Shown: one piece after another, positions 6,433 to 15,493 of the stretch | How the letters are laid out: the number at the start of each line of letters is the position of its first letter | Position numbering within the stretch: the stretch's first letter is position 1 | Source of the DNA: Clostridium_AD sp050717515 | GTDB lineage: Bacteria > Bacillota > Clostridia > Clostridiales > Clostridiaceae | Direction: 5' to 3' | Length of the DNA: 64,000 nucleotides | Assembly (NCBI RefSeq): GCF_050717515.1 | Contig: NZ_JBOITL010000019.1 | Span: 1 to 64,000, forward strand | Translations under genes and position numbers: made by a program | Notes under the pieces: generated by a model | The model's input: only the letters and a program-made list of their open reading frames with translations | Databases searched by the model: none | What the model was told of the DNA's origin: nothing

Positions 6433-7356
6433 ATGTATATAGGACTTTTAACAGGATGTCTTGGTGGTATTCCACTTAAAGAAAAAGCAAAGTGGGCAAG
6501 CGAGCATGGGTTTAAATCTTTAGAACTTGCTTGTTGGCCAAGAACTAATAGTCGCGATTATTCAGGAAGTGAAATAGATGTAGCTAATTTTACAAAAAAG
6601 GAAGCTGAGGAAATCAAAACATATTTTAATGAGTATGGACTTACTATATCTTCAATTGCTTATTATGATAATAATTTAGATAGAGACCTTACTACGAGAG
6701 TAAATATAAACAATCATTTTAAAAAATGTGTTGATGCTGCAGTACTTCTAGGGGTCACCGCAGTAGGAACTTTTGTAGGAAGAAATATAGATAAGTCCAT
6801 TGAGGAGAACTTTGATGAATTTGAAGTAGTCTTCACGGATTTAGTAGGTTATGCAGAAAGTAAAGGTATAAAGGTTATAATTGAAAATTGTCCAATGATT
6901 GGTTGGCAGGAAAAAGGAGTCCCTGGAACTATTTCCTTTACTCCGGAGCTTTGGAGAGAGATGTTTAAAAGAGTTCCTAATAAAAACTTTGGATTAAATT
7001 ATGACCCCTCTCATATGCATGCACTACTTATGGATTATATTACTCCTGTGAAGGAATTTAAGGACAGAATATTCCATGTACATGCAAAGGATACTGAAGT
7101 ATTTAAGGAAAATTTAAAAATATATGGTGTGTTTAATAAGCAACTAAACATAAATCAGGAGGACTTTGGATATTGGAGATATAGAATGCCAGGACTTGGA
7201 CAAGTGGACTGGAAAAGTCTTTTAGTGGAGTTAACTAAGGTAGGGTACGAAGGAGTAGTTAGTATTGAACATGAAGACCCCATTTATGAAGGCAGCTCAG
7301 AAAAGGTAAAGGAAGGTCTACAAATTGGAATAGATTATCTTCAAAAATTAATATAA
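6433..7356 (+). CDS. sugar phosphate isomerase/epimerase (TIM barrel)
   Basis: 307 residues of the AP-endonuclease-2-like isomerase/epimerase family. The metal and catalytic residues are visible in order: the Glu in IIENCP (about 151), Asp and His in NYDPSH (191-194), the His pair in FHVHAKD (215-217), and the Glu in SIEHED near 277. It probably interconverts keto sugars or inosose-type compounds. AAGGAGG lies 10 nt before the ATG. Its position between two Gfo/Idh dehydrogenases suggests an oxidise-isomerise-reduce pathway for an unusual sugar or cyclitol. The exact substrate is unknown. Confidence 0.85.
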   Translation: MYIGLLTGCLGGIPLKEKAKWASEHGFKSLELACWPRTNSRDYSGSEIDVANFTKKEAEEIKTYFNEYGLTISSIAYYDNNLDRDLTTRVNINNHFKKCVDAAVLLGVTAVGTFVGRNIDKSIEENFDEFEVVFTDLVGYAESKGIKVIIENCPMIGWQEKGVPGTISFTPELWREMFKRVPNKNFGLNYDPSHMHALLMDYITPVKEFKDRIFHVHAKDTEVFKENLKIYGVFNKQLNINQEDFGYWRYRMPGLGQVDWKSLLVELTKVGYEGVVSIEHEDPIYEGSSEKVKEGLQIGIDYLQKLI

Positions 7357-7377
7357 AACTATTTAGGAGATGTTGAA

Positions 7378-8406
7378 ATGAAGATATTTAAAGTAGGGAT
7401 TATTGGATGTGGGAACATATTTCCCATGCATGCTCAATCTATAAATACATTGGATAATGCAAGGGTGGTTTGTGTATGTGACATAAAGGAAGATAGAGCA
7501 AAAGTAAAGGCAGAGCAATATGATTGTGCTTACTATACGGATTATAAAGAGATGCTTTTAAAGGCAGAGATAGATGTAGTGCATATATGTCTTCCTCACT
7601 ATCTTCATGCAGAGGTTGCTATATACGCTGCAAAACATGGAAAACATGTGCTTACTGAAAAGCCTATGTCTATAAATCTCATAGACGCAGAAAATATGAT
7701 TTTAGCTGCAAAGGATAATAAGGTTTCCCTGGGAGTTATATTTCAAAATAGATATAATCCTGGGTCGCAACTTATAAAAAATACTCTTGATTCTGGCGGA
7801 CTTGGTAAAATACTATCGGGCAAGCTTGAGGTTACTTGGAACCGTTCAGATGAATATTACAGTCACAGTGATTGGAAAGGTACCTGGGAAAAAGAAGGTG
7901 GAGGAGTTATTATAGATCAAGCCATTCATACTATGGATCTAATGAGCTGGTTTGTAAACTGTGACATAGATTATATAGATGCCAGCATTAGTAATAGGGC
8001 CCATGAAATAATACAAGTAGAAGACTGCGCTGAAGGAATTATAAAGTATAAGAATGGAGTAGTTACAGCTTTTCACGCCATTAATTATTATACTTATGAT
8101 GCTCCGGTAGAAATAGAACTTCACTGTGAAAATGGTATTGCAACTATGGTAGGGGATAGAGCTCATATTGTCTTTACGGATGGTAGGGAATTAATCGCAG
8201 ATAGCAATCCACATGAAACTTTCGACTATGGTAATGGAGCAAAGGGATATTGGGGAATAAGTCATTCAAAACAAATAAAGAATTATTACCATGCTTTAAG
8301 GTTAGGTATCGAACCTGATATTAATGGGGAACAAGCAATAAAAACACAAAGAATCATATGTAGCATCTATGAATCTGGTAAAAAAAGAGTTAAAATAAAG
8401 CTGTAA
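7378..8406 (+). CDS. Gfo/Idh/MocA-family dehydrogenase, second copy
   Basis: 342 residues. The NAD(P) site is GIIGCGNIF (7-15), the catalytic motif TEKPMS lies at 93-98, and GGGVIIDQAIHTMDL (174-188) gives Asp180 and His184. It differs enough from the 5311 gene to be a separate subfamily rather than a recent duplicate. GGAGATG precedes the start by 6 nt, and it sits 21 nt after the isomerase, so it is the last gene of the operon before a strong terminator. It probably acts on the isomerised product in the same pathway. Confidence 0.85.
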   Translation: MKIFKVGIIGCGNIFPMHAQSINTLDNARVVCVCDIKEDRAKVKAEQYDCAYYTDYKEMLLKAEIDVVHICLPHYLHAEVAIYAAKHGKHVLTEKPMSINLIDAENMILAAKDNKVSLGVIFQNRYNPGSQLIKNTLDSGGLGKILSGKLEVTWNRSDEYYSHSDWKGTWEKEGGGVIIDQAIHTMDLMSWFVNCDIDYIDASISNRAHEIIQVEDCAEGIIKYKNGVVTAFHAINYYTYDAPVEIELHCENGIATMVGDRAHIVFTDGRELIADSNPHETFDYGNGAKGYWGISHSKQIKNYYHALRLGIEPDINGEQAIKTQRIICSIYESGKKRVKIKL

Positions 8407-8419
8407 CAGGCAGAATAAT

Positions 8420-8458
8420 AAATAGGCATACAAGGTTTTAAATTTGTATGTCTATTTT
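8420..8458 (+). terminator. operon terminator
   Basis: A 14-bp stem (8420-8433 with 8444-8457, one G-T wobble) and a 10-nt loop, followed by T-rich bases. It ends the dehydrogenase operon 14 nt after the stop codon and argues that the AraC gene is transcribed separately. Confidence 0.75.
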
Positions 8459-8503
8459 AATATACAAGTGTTGTCTGAATTAATGAAACTTCTGGAGGGT
8501 ATT

Positions 8504-9352
8504 ATGCAAGTTAGTTTAGAAAAAACAGTATTGGAACAAGATTTTCCGTTTAGATTGTTTTTCAATGATGGTAATACTAGTACACATCATCATTTTCATG
8601 AAGATATTGAAATTATATATCTTGTAGAAGGAAATCTTAAAGTAATGGTAAATAAGGATACCTATAACTTGGTATTTGGGGACATACTTATTATAGGTTC
8701 AGGAGAGATTCATTGTTTTTTTAAGGAAAAGGAAGCAAGTAGTAGAGCGGTGATACAATTTAGAATGTCAATATACGATAACTTTCTTTCGGGAACAAAG
8801 GATAATAGAACTATTAAACCAATGTTTATTCACTCTAAACTATTGTCTCATGGAAGTGAAGTTCATGCTTTAATGGAAAAGCAGATACAAGAGATTATTG
8901 AAGAGTACGGAAATAATAAAGAAGGCTATAAACTTATTTTAAAAGCAAGACTATATGACTTGGCAGTTATACTACTTAGGTATATGCCCAAAACAGTGTA
9001 TTCACCAGAGGATGAGAGTAGACAAATGGAGAGGCTTAAGAAGCTTGATATGGTATTTGCACATGTAGAGAAAAATTATCAAAATCATATAGGTTTAGAT
9101 GAGATTTCAAAGGTTGCAGGCTTTAGTAAATTTCATTTTACTAGGTTCTTTAAGGAAAATACTGGGATGACATTCTTGGAGTATTTAAACAATTTTAAAA
9201 TAACTAAATCTGAGTGGTACCTTATGTATGATAGCAATTCTATTATAGAGGTTGCATATAAATCTGGGTTTAATAGCGTTAAAACTTTTAATAGGGTATT
9301 TAAAAATTTAAAGGGCTCGGCGCCTATGGAATACAGAAAAACTATAAAATAG
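8504..9352 (+). CDS. AraC-family transcriptional regulator
   Basis: 282 residues with GGAGG 5 nt before the chosen ATG. A longer in-frame start at 8444 lies inside the terminator hairpin and is rejected. The N-terminal half is a cupin sugar-sensing domain with a HHHFHED metal-type cluster (about 24-30). The C-terminal 100 residues carry two HTH motifs: IGLDEISKVAGFSKFHFTRF, then IIEVAYKSGFNSVKTF. It most likely activates the adjacent sugar operon when ligand is bound. Many family members also respond to catabolite state. A terminator overlaps its stop codon. Confidence 0.85.
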   Translation: MQVSLEKTVLEQDFPFRLFFNDGNTSTHHHFHEDIEIIYLVEGNLKVMVNKDTYNLVFGDILIIGSGEIHCFFKEKEASSRAVIQFRMSIYDNFLSGTKDNRTIKPMFIHSKLLSHGSEVHALMEKQIQEIIEEYGNNKEGYKLILKARLYDLAVILLRYMPKTVYSPEDESRQMERLKKLDMVFAHVEKNYQNHIGLDEISKVAGFSKFHFTRFFKENTGMTFLEYLNNFKITKSEWYLMYDSNSIIEVAYKSGFNSVKTFNRVFKNLKGSAPMEYRKTIK

Positions 9353-9380
9353 CGTTGATATGTTAATATAAACGCTATTT
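9347..9380 (+). terminator. terminator overlapping araC-type stop codon
   Basis: AAATAGCGTT (9347-9356) is an exact partner of AACGCTATTT (9371-9380), giving a 10-bp stem that includes the TAG stop. The downstream T-tract is weak. It may also help end the converging gene at 9413. Confidence 0.6.
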
Positions 9381-9412
9381 ATAAAAATTACTGTCTTAAA
9401 TTTATGATAATC

Positions 9413-10177
9413 CTAAACAAACCAAGATAATATATGCTTGTACGAAAAATCCTCACCATAGGTTAGCTTGTTAAGTTTTATTATGGAATCTTTAACTTTA
9501 GTTAGGTAAGGTGAATAGTACTGATCAGTTTTATTTAAAGGGTTTTCGCAAAGGACTGACTCGTTAAAAACTAAATATTTTCTGCAGATAAAAGGTCTTA
9601 CGGAATAAATACTGCAATTGTTATCGCCATCTAAAAAGGCACAAGGAATATTAGCATTTGCATATAATTTATAGTTTTCATTCATAAATCTACCTTTAAC
9701 ATGTACAAGTTGTGATAGCACATCTTTGTTTTGATTGATTTTACCCTTAAACTCAGCCAGTTTATCTGGAGAATAATGCTCATTCATATAATCTTTTATT
9801 AATTCATTTTCAAGTTGACTTGATAAAATTGGTAAAAAGCAGCAATGGTTACAGCCCTGTTTGCAAGAAGTAACTTTCGCTATAGGTTTTAAAGCATTAT
9901 CAAGCTTTTCGTAAAGTCGCCCCAGCTTACGTATAGACTCCTTTGGAGATAATTCAGTATTTATTGGATCGATTCTAGCTTCAATAAATCCATTTAATTT
10001 TTGTATCGCCATGATAATTTCAGTTTGATCGTAAATAACTTGTCTTCCAGTATCAGGTAACAATAGCGATTCATAAATATGATTTTTTTTCATACAACAA
10101 TTAGAAAAATTCACTCCGCTTCCGCATATACATAATTGATCTTTGGGAATTATTACTGCACTAGAATTAATTTGCAT
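9413..10177 (-). CDS. SEC-C plus YkgJ-type cysteine-cluster protein
   Basis: 254 residues with two cysteine-rich sites. The first is a SEC-C-like motif CICGSGVNFSNCC (17-29), usually zinc-binding. The second is a YkgJ-type cluster with CKQGCNHCC in the middle and CAFL...CSIY...RPFICRKY in the C-terminal third. The YkgJ family (CxxxCxxC-type) is thought to hold zinc or an Fe-S cluster. Function is unknown, perhaps metal handling. GGGAGAGG lies 6 nt before the ATG. It is a single gene, convergent with the AraC gene. Confidence 0.75.
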   Translation of the reverse strand: MQINSSAVIIPKDQLCICGSGVNFSNCCMKKNHIYESLLLPDTGRQVIYDQTEIIMAIQKLNGFIEARIDPINTELSPKESIRKLGRLYEKLDNALKPIAKVTSCKQGCNHCCFLPILSSQLENELIKDYMNEHYSPDKLAEFKGKINQNKDVLSQLVHVKGRFMNENYKLYANANIPCAFLDGDNNCSIYSVRPFICRKYLVFNESVLCENPLNKTDQYYSPYLTKVKDSIIKLNKLTYGEDFSYKHILSWFV

Positions 10178-10403
10178 TTTAATCCTCTCCCTTTTTATTT
10201 ACATTTAAATAAATACCTGCATATAATTTGTTCTTTTTTATATATTATTTATATTATATTACAATTTGTGTGGAAAGCCCACTGTTTTTAGGGGTGGGAT
10301 GGATAACAATATCTTTTATTATAAATCTAATGATATATTTTTATTTTTATACTAATTAATAATTTAGCAGTATATTTTACAAGGTAATACGAACAATACA
10401 TTT

Positions 10404-10826
10404 ATGTGGAAAAGATTTATTATATATGGACTTTTAGGCCTCTTGGCAGAGGTTTTGTGGAATGGTTTTGGCGCAATGCTTATGGGTGATGTTTTACTCA
10501 GGGGCACTACCTGTATTTGGATGTTCCCTATATATGGGCTTGCTGTATTTCTTGAACCTGTGCATTATAGGATAAAACATCTTCCGCTTATAGCTCGGGG
10601 AGGTATATACATGGTTCTTATATTTGCAGTAGAATTAGTCTGCGGACTGCTGCTTAGGTCGGTTTTAGGTGTGTGCCCTTGGAACTATGCAAACAAAACA
10701 TTATCAATAGGCGGAATAATTACATTGGATTATGCACCAGTATGGATTGTGGTTGGGATTATCTTTGAAAAGACCCATGATACTATAATACGCATTGAGA
10801 AGAGTATCAATTATGATGCTAAATGA
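10404..10826 (+). CDS. PF06541-like (putative ABC-transporter type IV) membrane protein
   Basis: 140 residues with about four membrane helices (4-24, 36-52, 64-90, 103-122). The pattern CIWMFPIYGLA, followed later by CPWNYANK and PVWIVVGIIFE, fits the small 'putative ABC-transporter type IV' membrane family, whose transport role is not proven. The ribosome site is poor, with only AAGG about 20 nt upstream, so the start is not certain. It is monocistronic, with a strong bidirectional terminator after it. The 226-bp gap upstream holds a small CCCAC/GTGGG hairpin near 10278-10298 and no gene. Confidence 0.65.
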   Translation: MWKRFIIYGLLGLLAEVLWNGFGAMLMGDVLLRGTTCIWMFPIYGLAVFLEPVHYRIKHLPLIARGGIYMVLIFAVELVCGLLLRSVLGVCPWNYANKTLSIGGIITLDYAPVWIVVGIIFEKTHDTIIRIEKSINYDAK

Positions 10827-10844
10827 GCAGATATTTAGAAATAT

Positions 10845-10902
10845 AAAAAAATATACAGTGTGTTCGATGTAATAAATACATTAAACATACTGTATATTTT
10901 TT
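10845..10902. terminator. bidirectional terminator with 14-bp stem
   Basis: 10845-10858 pairs perfectly with 10889-10902, with runs of A at the left and T at the right. It separates the plus-strand membrane protein from the converging MarR gene, whose stop codon overlaps it. Confidence 0.8.
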
Positions 10903-11347
10903 ATTTGCTATTATAGCTAGGCGTTAAACTGAGCAATAGGGAAGTTATATTTTCCTTCAAAAGTTCTGCACTTTGAAGGGTAAGTCCTGTAGAGCAAAGA
11001 ATTTTATTTGGGACTTCAATAGCAATTTTTTTGAGTTCAATACCCCTTTCAGTTAATTTAACATATACTTTTCTTTCATCTACAGTATCTCGAGTTCTAT
11101 TTACTAGATTCATGCACTCTAATTTTTTTAATAGTGGCGTCAAGGTGCCAGAATCAAGATGCAATTTTTCTCCCATCTCTTTTACTGTTATATTATCTTT
11201 CTCCCATAATACTAAAAGAGAAATATATTGAGTATAGGTTATACCAAGTTTATCTAATAGGGGTTTATACAATTTTGTTATTTCACGGGAACAAGCATAT
11301 AGAGCAAAGCATAATTGGTTATCTAATTTAAGTGCTTCATAGTTCAC
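10901..11347 (-). CDS. ohrR: OhrR-like MarR-family redox regulator
   Basis: 148 residues from a GTG start that has AAGGAAG at correct spacing; an in-frame GTG three codons earlier overlaps that ribosome site. It is a winged-helix MarR protein with the OhrR-type N-terminus LDNQLCFALYACSREITKLY. The cysteine near residue 13 corresponds to the reactive Cys15 of OhrR that senses organic hydroperoxides. The recognition helix region is LHLDSGTLTPLLKKLE. The gene lies just downstream of glutathione peroxidase on the same strand, so it probably represses that gene and itself until oxidised. Confidence 0.8.
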   Translation of the reverse strand: MNYEALKLDNQLCFALYACSREITKLYKPLLDKLGITYTQYISLLVLWEKDNITVKEMGEKLHLDSGTLTPLLKKLECMNLVNRTRDTVDERKVYVKLTERGIELKKIAIEVPNKILCSTGLTLQSAELLKENITSLLLSLTPSYNSK

Positions 11348-11472
11348 TTGGATCACTTCCTTTATGGTTTTAATTTTACATCGTTAAAATTAAAAAAATA
11401 TGAACATAAAACATATATTATAACTTGAAAAATATGTTTTACGTCCATACTAGTAAAATTAATTAATGAATT

Positions 11473-12018
11473 TTATAATAAGTTTTGAATGTTTTCTTCA
11501 ATATCCATTGGATCAATAGGAGACTCAAATCTTCCTACAACGTTACCTTGTCTATTTACCAAAAACTTAGTGAAATTCCATTTAACTGAATCACCTAACA
11601 AATATTCAGGAAATTTTTCTTGTAAAAATGCATGCAACATTTTACCACTTGGGTTATTCATATCAAAGCCCTTAAAGGGAGATTGCTCAGTTAAATATTT
11701 AAATAGTGGGTCTGCTTCTTTACCTCTAACTTCTACTTTTTCAGATAGTGGAAAAGTTACTCCAAAATTGATTTCACAAAAATTTTTAACCTCATCATTA
11801 TTTGCAGGTTCTTGGTCTGCAAACTGATTAGATGGGAAACCTAATATTTCAAAGCCTTTAGCATTATATTTCTCATATAATTTTTGTAAATCTTTATATT
11901 GAGGGGTAAATCCGCATTTACTTGCAGTATTTACAATTAATAATACTTTGTCTTTGAATCCATCTAATGCTGCGTCCTCTCCATCGATAGTTTTAAATTT
12001 AAAGTCATAAATGTTCAT
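11473..12018 (-). CDS. gpx: glutathione peroxidase (thioredoxin-type, Cys form)
   Basis: 181 residues, usual length. The peroxidatic Cys35 lies in NTASKCGFTPQY, Gln65 in FPSNQF, and Trp147-Asn148 in KWNFTKF, which together form the catalytic tetrad. Cys81 in FCEINFGVTF fits the resolving cysteine of thioredoxin-dependent members, so the enzyme likely reduces hydroperoxides using thioredoxin rather than glutathione. It is cysteine-type, not selenocysteine. AGGAGG precedes the ATG by 9 nt. A consensus promoter and an OhrR-like box lie upstream, and the OhrR-like gene follows 125 nt downstream, where a weak hairpin sits in the gap. Confidence 0.9.
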   Translation of the reverse strand: MNIYDFKFKTIDGEDAALDGFKDKVLLIVNTASKCGFTPQYKDLQKLYEKYNAKGFEILGFPSNQFADQEPANNDEVKNFCEINFGVTFPLSEKVEVRGKEADPLFKYLTEQSPFKGFDMNNPSGKMLHAFLQEKFPEYLLGDSVKWNFTKFLVNRQGNVVGRFESPIDPMDIEENIQNLL

Positions 12019-12087
12019 AATTTAATAATCCTCCTTTATATGTTGTTTTCTTATATAAAAATATATATTTGGCTTAATTTAAATATG

Positions 12088-12102
12088 CAAAATTAAATTG
12101 AA
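12088..12102 (-). promoter_or_regulatory. OhrR-box-like operator before gpx
   Basis: Read on the minus strand, TTCAATTTAATTTTG agrees with 12 of 15 positions of the OhrR operator TACAATTNAATTGTA. It lies just downstream of the -10 box of the gpx promoter, where bound repressor would block transcription. Confidence 0.5.
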
Positions 12103-12122
12103 TGCAATCTTTCTATAAATTG

Positions 12123-12151
12123 ACTATATCATGTTAATCATAAACTGTCAA
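12123..12151 (-). promoter_or_regulatory. sigma-A type promoter of gpx
   Basis: On the minus strand TTGACA (12146-12151) is followed after 17 bp by TATAGT (12123-12128). This is near-consensus in sequence and exact in spacing. Confidence 0.75.
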
Positions 12152-12189
12152 GGATTTATTTTATGAAATGATAGATTTAAATTTTATAT

Positions 12190-12221
12190 AAAAAAAATAC
12201 ACGGATTATTATAATAATCCG
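12190..12221 (-). terminator. terminator of the secreted glycosidase-like gene
   Basis: A perfect 20-bp palindrome at 12202-12221 is followed on the minus strand by eight T residues interrupted only by TGTA. It lies about 35 bp past the stop codon. Confidence 0.8.
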
Positions 12222-12257
12222 TATATTATTAAAAATCAATAAATAGTTACCATGTAC

Positions 12258-15209
12258 TTAAAATGAGGGCTTTTGAACATTGATTTTATTTATCATAAAG
12301 CCTGATACATAATCAAATTCACGCCACTTTTGAACTAGAGCTTTTTCACCTAGGAAGGTTGATTCAATTGGTGAGCTTCTATCCACAAGAAGGCTAGAAC
12401 TTGAATTGAATAAAAATATTCCATCAGCACCAGCTTTATATACTTCATAAGCTCGTAGCAAGTACTGTTGGACATTTAAATATACTTTATTATGTATATA
12501 TAAACCTTGCTTTGCTAACTCTTCTTCTGCTTTTGTTATATCATGCCCACTAACATCTGCAGAAATAGCAATATACAATTTTACATTTGTATTTTTAACC
12601 ATATCCACATAAGGTTTAATGTTGAAATACTCCTCGCTACGAACGCTTGAAGGTATTAATTTATCAATCAAACCTTCTTTAATCCAAGTATTAAGATCAT
12701 AGCCATATTTAATAGGTTCATTGCAAGGTATTCTTATGGAAATGGTTTTATTCTTTGGTAGTTCGCGCCTTATATCTCGTAAAAATTCATTCATAATGCG
12801 TATCTTTTCCTCATTTGAACATTGTTCTCCGAAGATTGTAGGATACCTACAAAAATCTAATGTTATGCCGCCTACATTATTGAAAGAAGCTACTTCCATA
12901 AGTATATTTTTTATGTAAGATCTGACCTCTGGGTGGGAATAGTCTAAGTAATAATTCCCAGGTTGAGTATACTTATGATATTCATTATACATAGCACCAT
13001 TTAAAAACCCGTTTGTTAATGGACTATAAAATGTATCCATTCTTAATGAAGCATTGACCTTCATTCCCTTCTCCTGGCCTCTATCAGCCACGATTTCTAA
13101 AGGTGATTTACCAGAACTTAAGATGTTTAATATTTGGGATTTTGCTAATTTATCACCATCTCTAAGTTGATCATCATATATTTCTAGACCTTCAAAAGCG
13201 TTGCCTGCATATTTACTATTATAAGTTAACATACCTGTAGTTCCTAAACACCAATTTAATTCTCCTACATTTTTATTAGTAAGGGTATCTACAGTTCTAC
13301 TTTTAAGAGCTTCAATGTCAGGATATGCTCCATCAAAAAAACCAGAATATCCATCAATATCATATAGAAGTGTCTTTTTATTCTCCGGTTGTTTTTCATA
13401 TATGGATACCTGTTCCTTAGTTAGACCTACTAGTTTGATATAAGCAATCCTTGCTTTTTGGGATGAGTTTGGGAAAATTTTAATTGAATTACTATTAAAG
13501 TTTGATATTATTGTAGATTTTTCATTAATAAACTGATCACCATACAACTCCTTAGATTCAAGAGAAATATCACCGTTTATTTGGAGCATGGAAGATCCAT
13601 CTGTTTGACCTATTCTAAAGCTTTCAGTACCTGTAACATATCCTACATAAACCCTAAACCAGCCATTTAGTTTTACGGGCATATTTAGGGGAAGAGCATT
13701 TTCTACATTTTCAAGTATTGTTCCACTCTTATTGGAGTCATAATCTGTGTAAGTATCAAAGCCCCATCCTGAGTGTTGCGCATCATTTTGGTCGTTTGCC
13801 AGCATCTTATCCATTTTATCATATAAATATACTTTTCCTGGCTGGGAACTTATAGTTTGACCTGGCTCTAAATTAACGGTCTTAAGATTCATAGAAATAC
13901 CTTTTGATATTTCCTCGATTTTCTTATCTCCCGCAATAACTGTAAGTACAAGCTTCATTTCTCCAGATTGGGTTATATTATTAAGTGTAAAACTGATATT
14001 TTTATTGTCTAGTGTCTTTGTGTCTTCTGCTACAATTTTATCGTTTTTGTATAAGCAACATTTGATTACATAATCCTTTTCCTTTATAAGCTTTTCATCC
14101 TCAATAGTCATAGATATGGAAGCTTTTACAGTTTGATTGTTTTCATCGGCTATTACAGCACAATCTTTTATTGATAAGGATTTAGTTATAGCAAAATTTT
14201 CAATATAGATTTTATTTATACCAGTAAGTGCATCAGTCATATCATTATATAAAACAACCATATCATTAAGACCATTACTTGCTAGTTGTGGATCTTTGAA
14301 GTTAGCTATATTAGTACCATCTAGTAATACGGAAATAGTGTTATTTCCGTTATTCTTAATAGACCATCTATGAATATTATTATCCTTTGGCAAATAAGCA
14401 TCAACAGTTTGAAAAGAACCATCTCCTGATGCTTTATTCATCAAGTTTATTTTTATTTTGTTATCTGAGTCTTTGCTATTGAAACTTAAGCGGTATCTTT
14501 TATTATTAGCAATTATATCAATTGCTAAGCCTCGCCAGTTTGCATTTTTACTTGGAGTTTGTAAATCGGTCATTTTAGCATCAAATTCTATGTTAAAAGG
14601 ACCAGCGCCTATTTCTACGTTTTTGCTTAGTTGTAAGATTGAGTTTGGTGAGCTATTATAAAATAAATATTGTTCATATGGAACATGACTATAATATTTA
14701 TTACTCTCACTAGTATCTGCTATAAATGAGGTCTGTGTATTTTCAAGACTTTTACTCCAACCATTATCCAATAGGTTACTACAGTTATCATTAAAAATAA
14801 CTTTAAGGTTTTCATTGTTTTCTACAAGTAGGTTTTTATTGGTTTTAAATTTCAGCTGCACCGGCTCCGAAAGTTTCATATTGTCTTTTGAATAAATATC
14901 TGCAGCAATTTTCAAGGTATATGTTTCTCCTAGTGTATATCCTTTTACTGGCGGCTTAATTAAAATTGATTTCATATCTTTTCCTAGTTCTAATTTTGTA
15001 TTTATTAACTTCCCAGCACTATCTATTACAGTAATAGATTTCTGTGTTGCATCATCATATTTAACTTCTTTATTAAACTCAATATTCCAGACTTTATTTG
15101 CAGCAACTACTTGATCATTAGTTGATTCAAAGGCATATGAAGTATGTGCAGATAATAATAAAATACAAAATGATAATAAAATAAATGATTTTTTTAATAG
15201 TTTTTTCAT
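12258..15209 (-). CDS. secreted Ig-like plus glycosidase-like TIM-barrel protein
   Basis: 983 residues. A clear signal peptide (about 1-26, basic KKLLKK then a hydrophobic core ending SYA) marks export. Residues 35-127 look like a Big_5/SbsA Ig-like domain (VWNIEFNKEV...TYTLKI). Residues 140-350 resemble a beta-sandwich of the LamG/concanavalin type. More beta domains follow to about 600. The last 370 residues resemble GHL10-type hydrolases: GGITLDFCRYP near 785, which would carry an acidic catalytic residue, and later AGADGIFLFNSS. It probably acts on a cell-surface or environmental polysaccharide. No LPXTG or SLH anchor is seen. AGGGGGG precedes the ATG by about 12 nt. Confidence 0.7.
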   Translation of the reverse strand: MKKLLKKSFILLSFCILLLSAHTSYAFESTNDQVVAANKVWNIEFNKEVKYDDATQKSITVIDSAGKLINTKLELGKDMKSILIKPPVKGYTLGETYTLKIAADIYSKDNMKLSEPVQLKFKTNKNLLVENNENLKVIFNDNCSNLLDNGWSKSLENTQTSFIADTSESNKYYSHVPYEQYLFYNSSPNSILQLSKNVEIGAGPFNIEFDAKMTDLQTPSKNANWRGLAIDIIANNKRYRLSFNSKDSDNKIKINLMNKASGDGSFQTVDAYLPKDNNIHRWSIKNNGNNTISVLLDGTNIANFKDPQLASNGLNDMVVLYNDMTDALTGINKIYIENFAITKSLSIKDCAVIADENNQTVKASISMTIEDEKLIKEKDYVIKCCLYKNDKIVAEDTKTLDNKNISFTLNNITQSGEMKLVLTVIAGDKKIEEISKGISMNLKTVNLEPGQTISSQPGKVYLYDKMDKMLANDQNDAQHSGWGFDTYTDYDSNKSGTILENVENALPLNMPVKLNGWFRVYVGYVTGTESFRIGQTDGSSMLQINGDISLESKELYGDQFINEKSTIISNFNSNSIKIFPNSSQKARIAYIKLVGLTKEQVSIYEKQPENKKTLLYDIDGYSGFFDGAYPDIEALKSRTVDTLTNKNVGELNWCLGTTGMLTYNSKYAGNAFEGLEIYDDQLRDGDKLAKSQILNILSSGKSPLEIVADRGQEKGMKVNASLRMDTFYSPLTNGFLNGAMYNEYHKYTQPGNYYLDYSHPEVRSYIKNILMEVASFNNVGGITLDFCRYPTIFGEQCSNEEKIRIMNEFLRDIRRELPKNKTISIRIPCNEPIKYGYDLNTWIKEGLIDKLIPSSVRSEEYFNIKPYVDMVKNTNVKLYIAISADVSGHDITKAEEELAKQGLYIHNKVYLNVQQYLLRAYEVYKAGADGIFLFNSSSSLLVDRSSPIESTFLGEKALVQKWREFDYVSGFMINKINVQKPSF

Positions 15210-15493
15210 CTCTTGTAATACCCCCCTAGTTATACTTTCTTTTACGTTCCCAATTATTTTAACACAATTGTTATAATTTTATAACAACATTGGAAAAATT
15301 TAATTTTATCTATATTTATTAGTAGGTGCATGATATTTTGTCTACATTAAATTAGTAAAACATAATTGTTGTATTATTTTTGAAAATATGATAAAATAAT
15401 AAATAAATATTAATTATTAATAAATAACTAATATAAGTTGGCGTTGCAACATCAAAGATGATAATTTAATAGTATATAAAGGAGGAGATATTA

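Noticed and set aside
8444..8503. Longer N-terminus for the AraC regulator
   Set aside because: It begins inside a terminator hairpin, and the ATG at 8504 has GGAGG at proper spacing.
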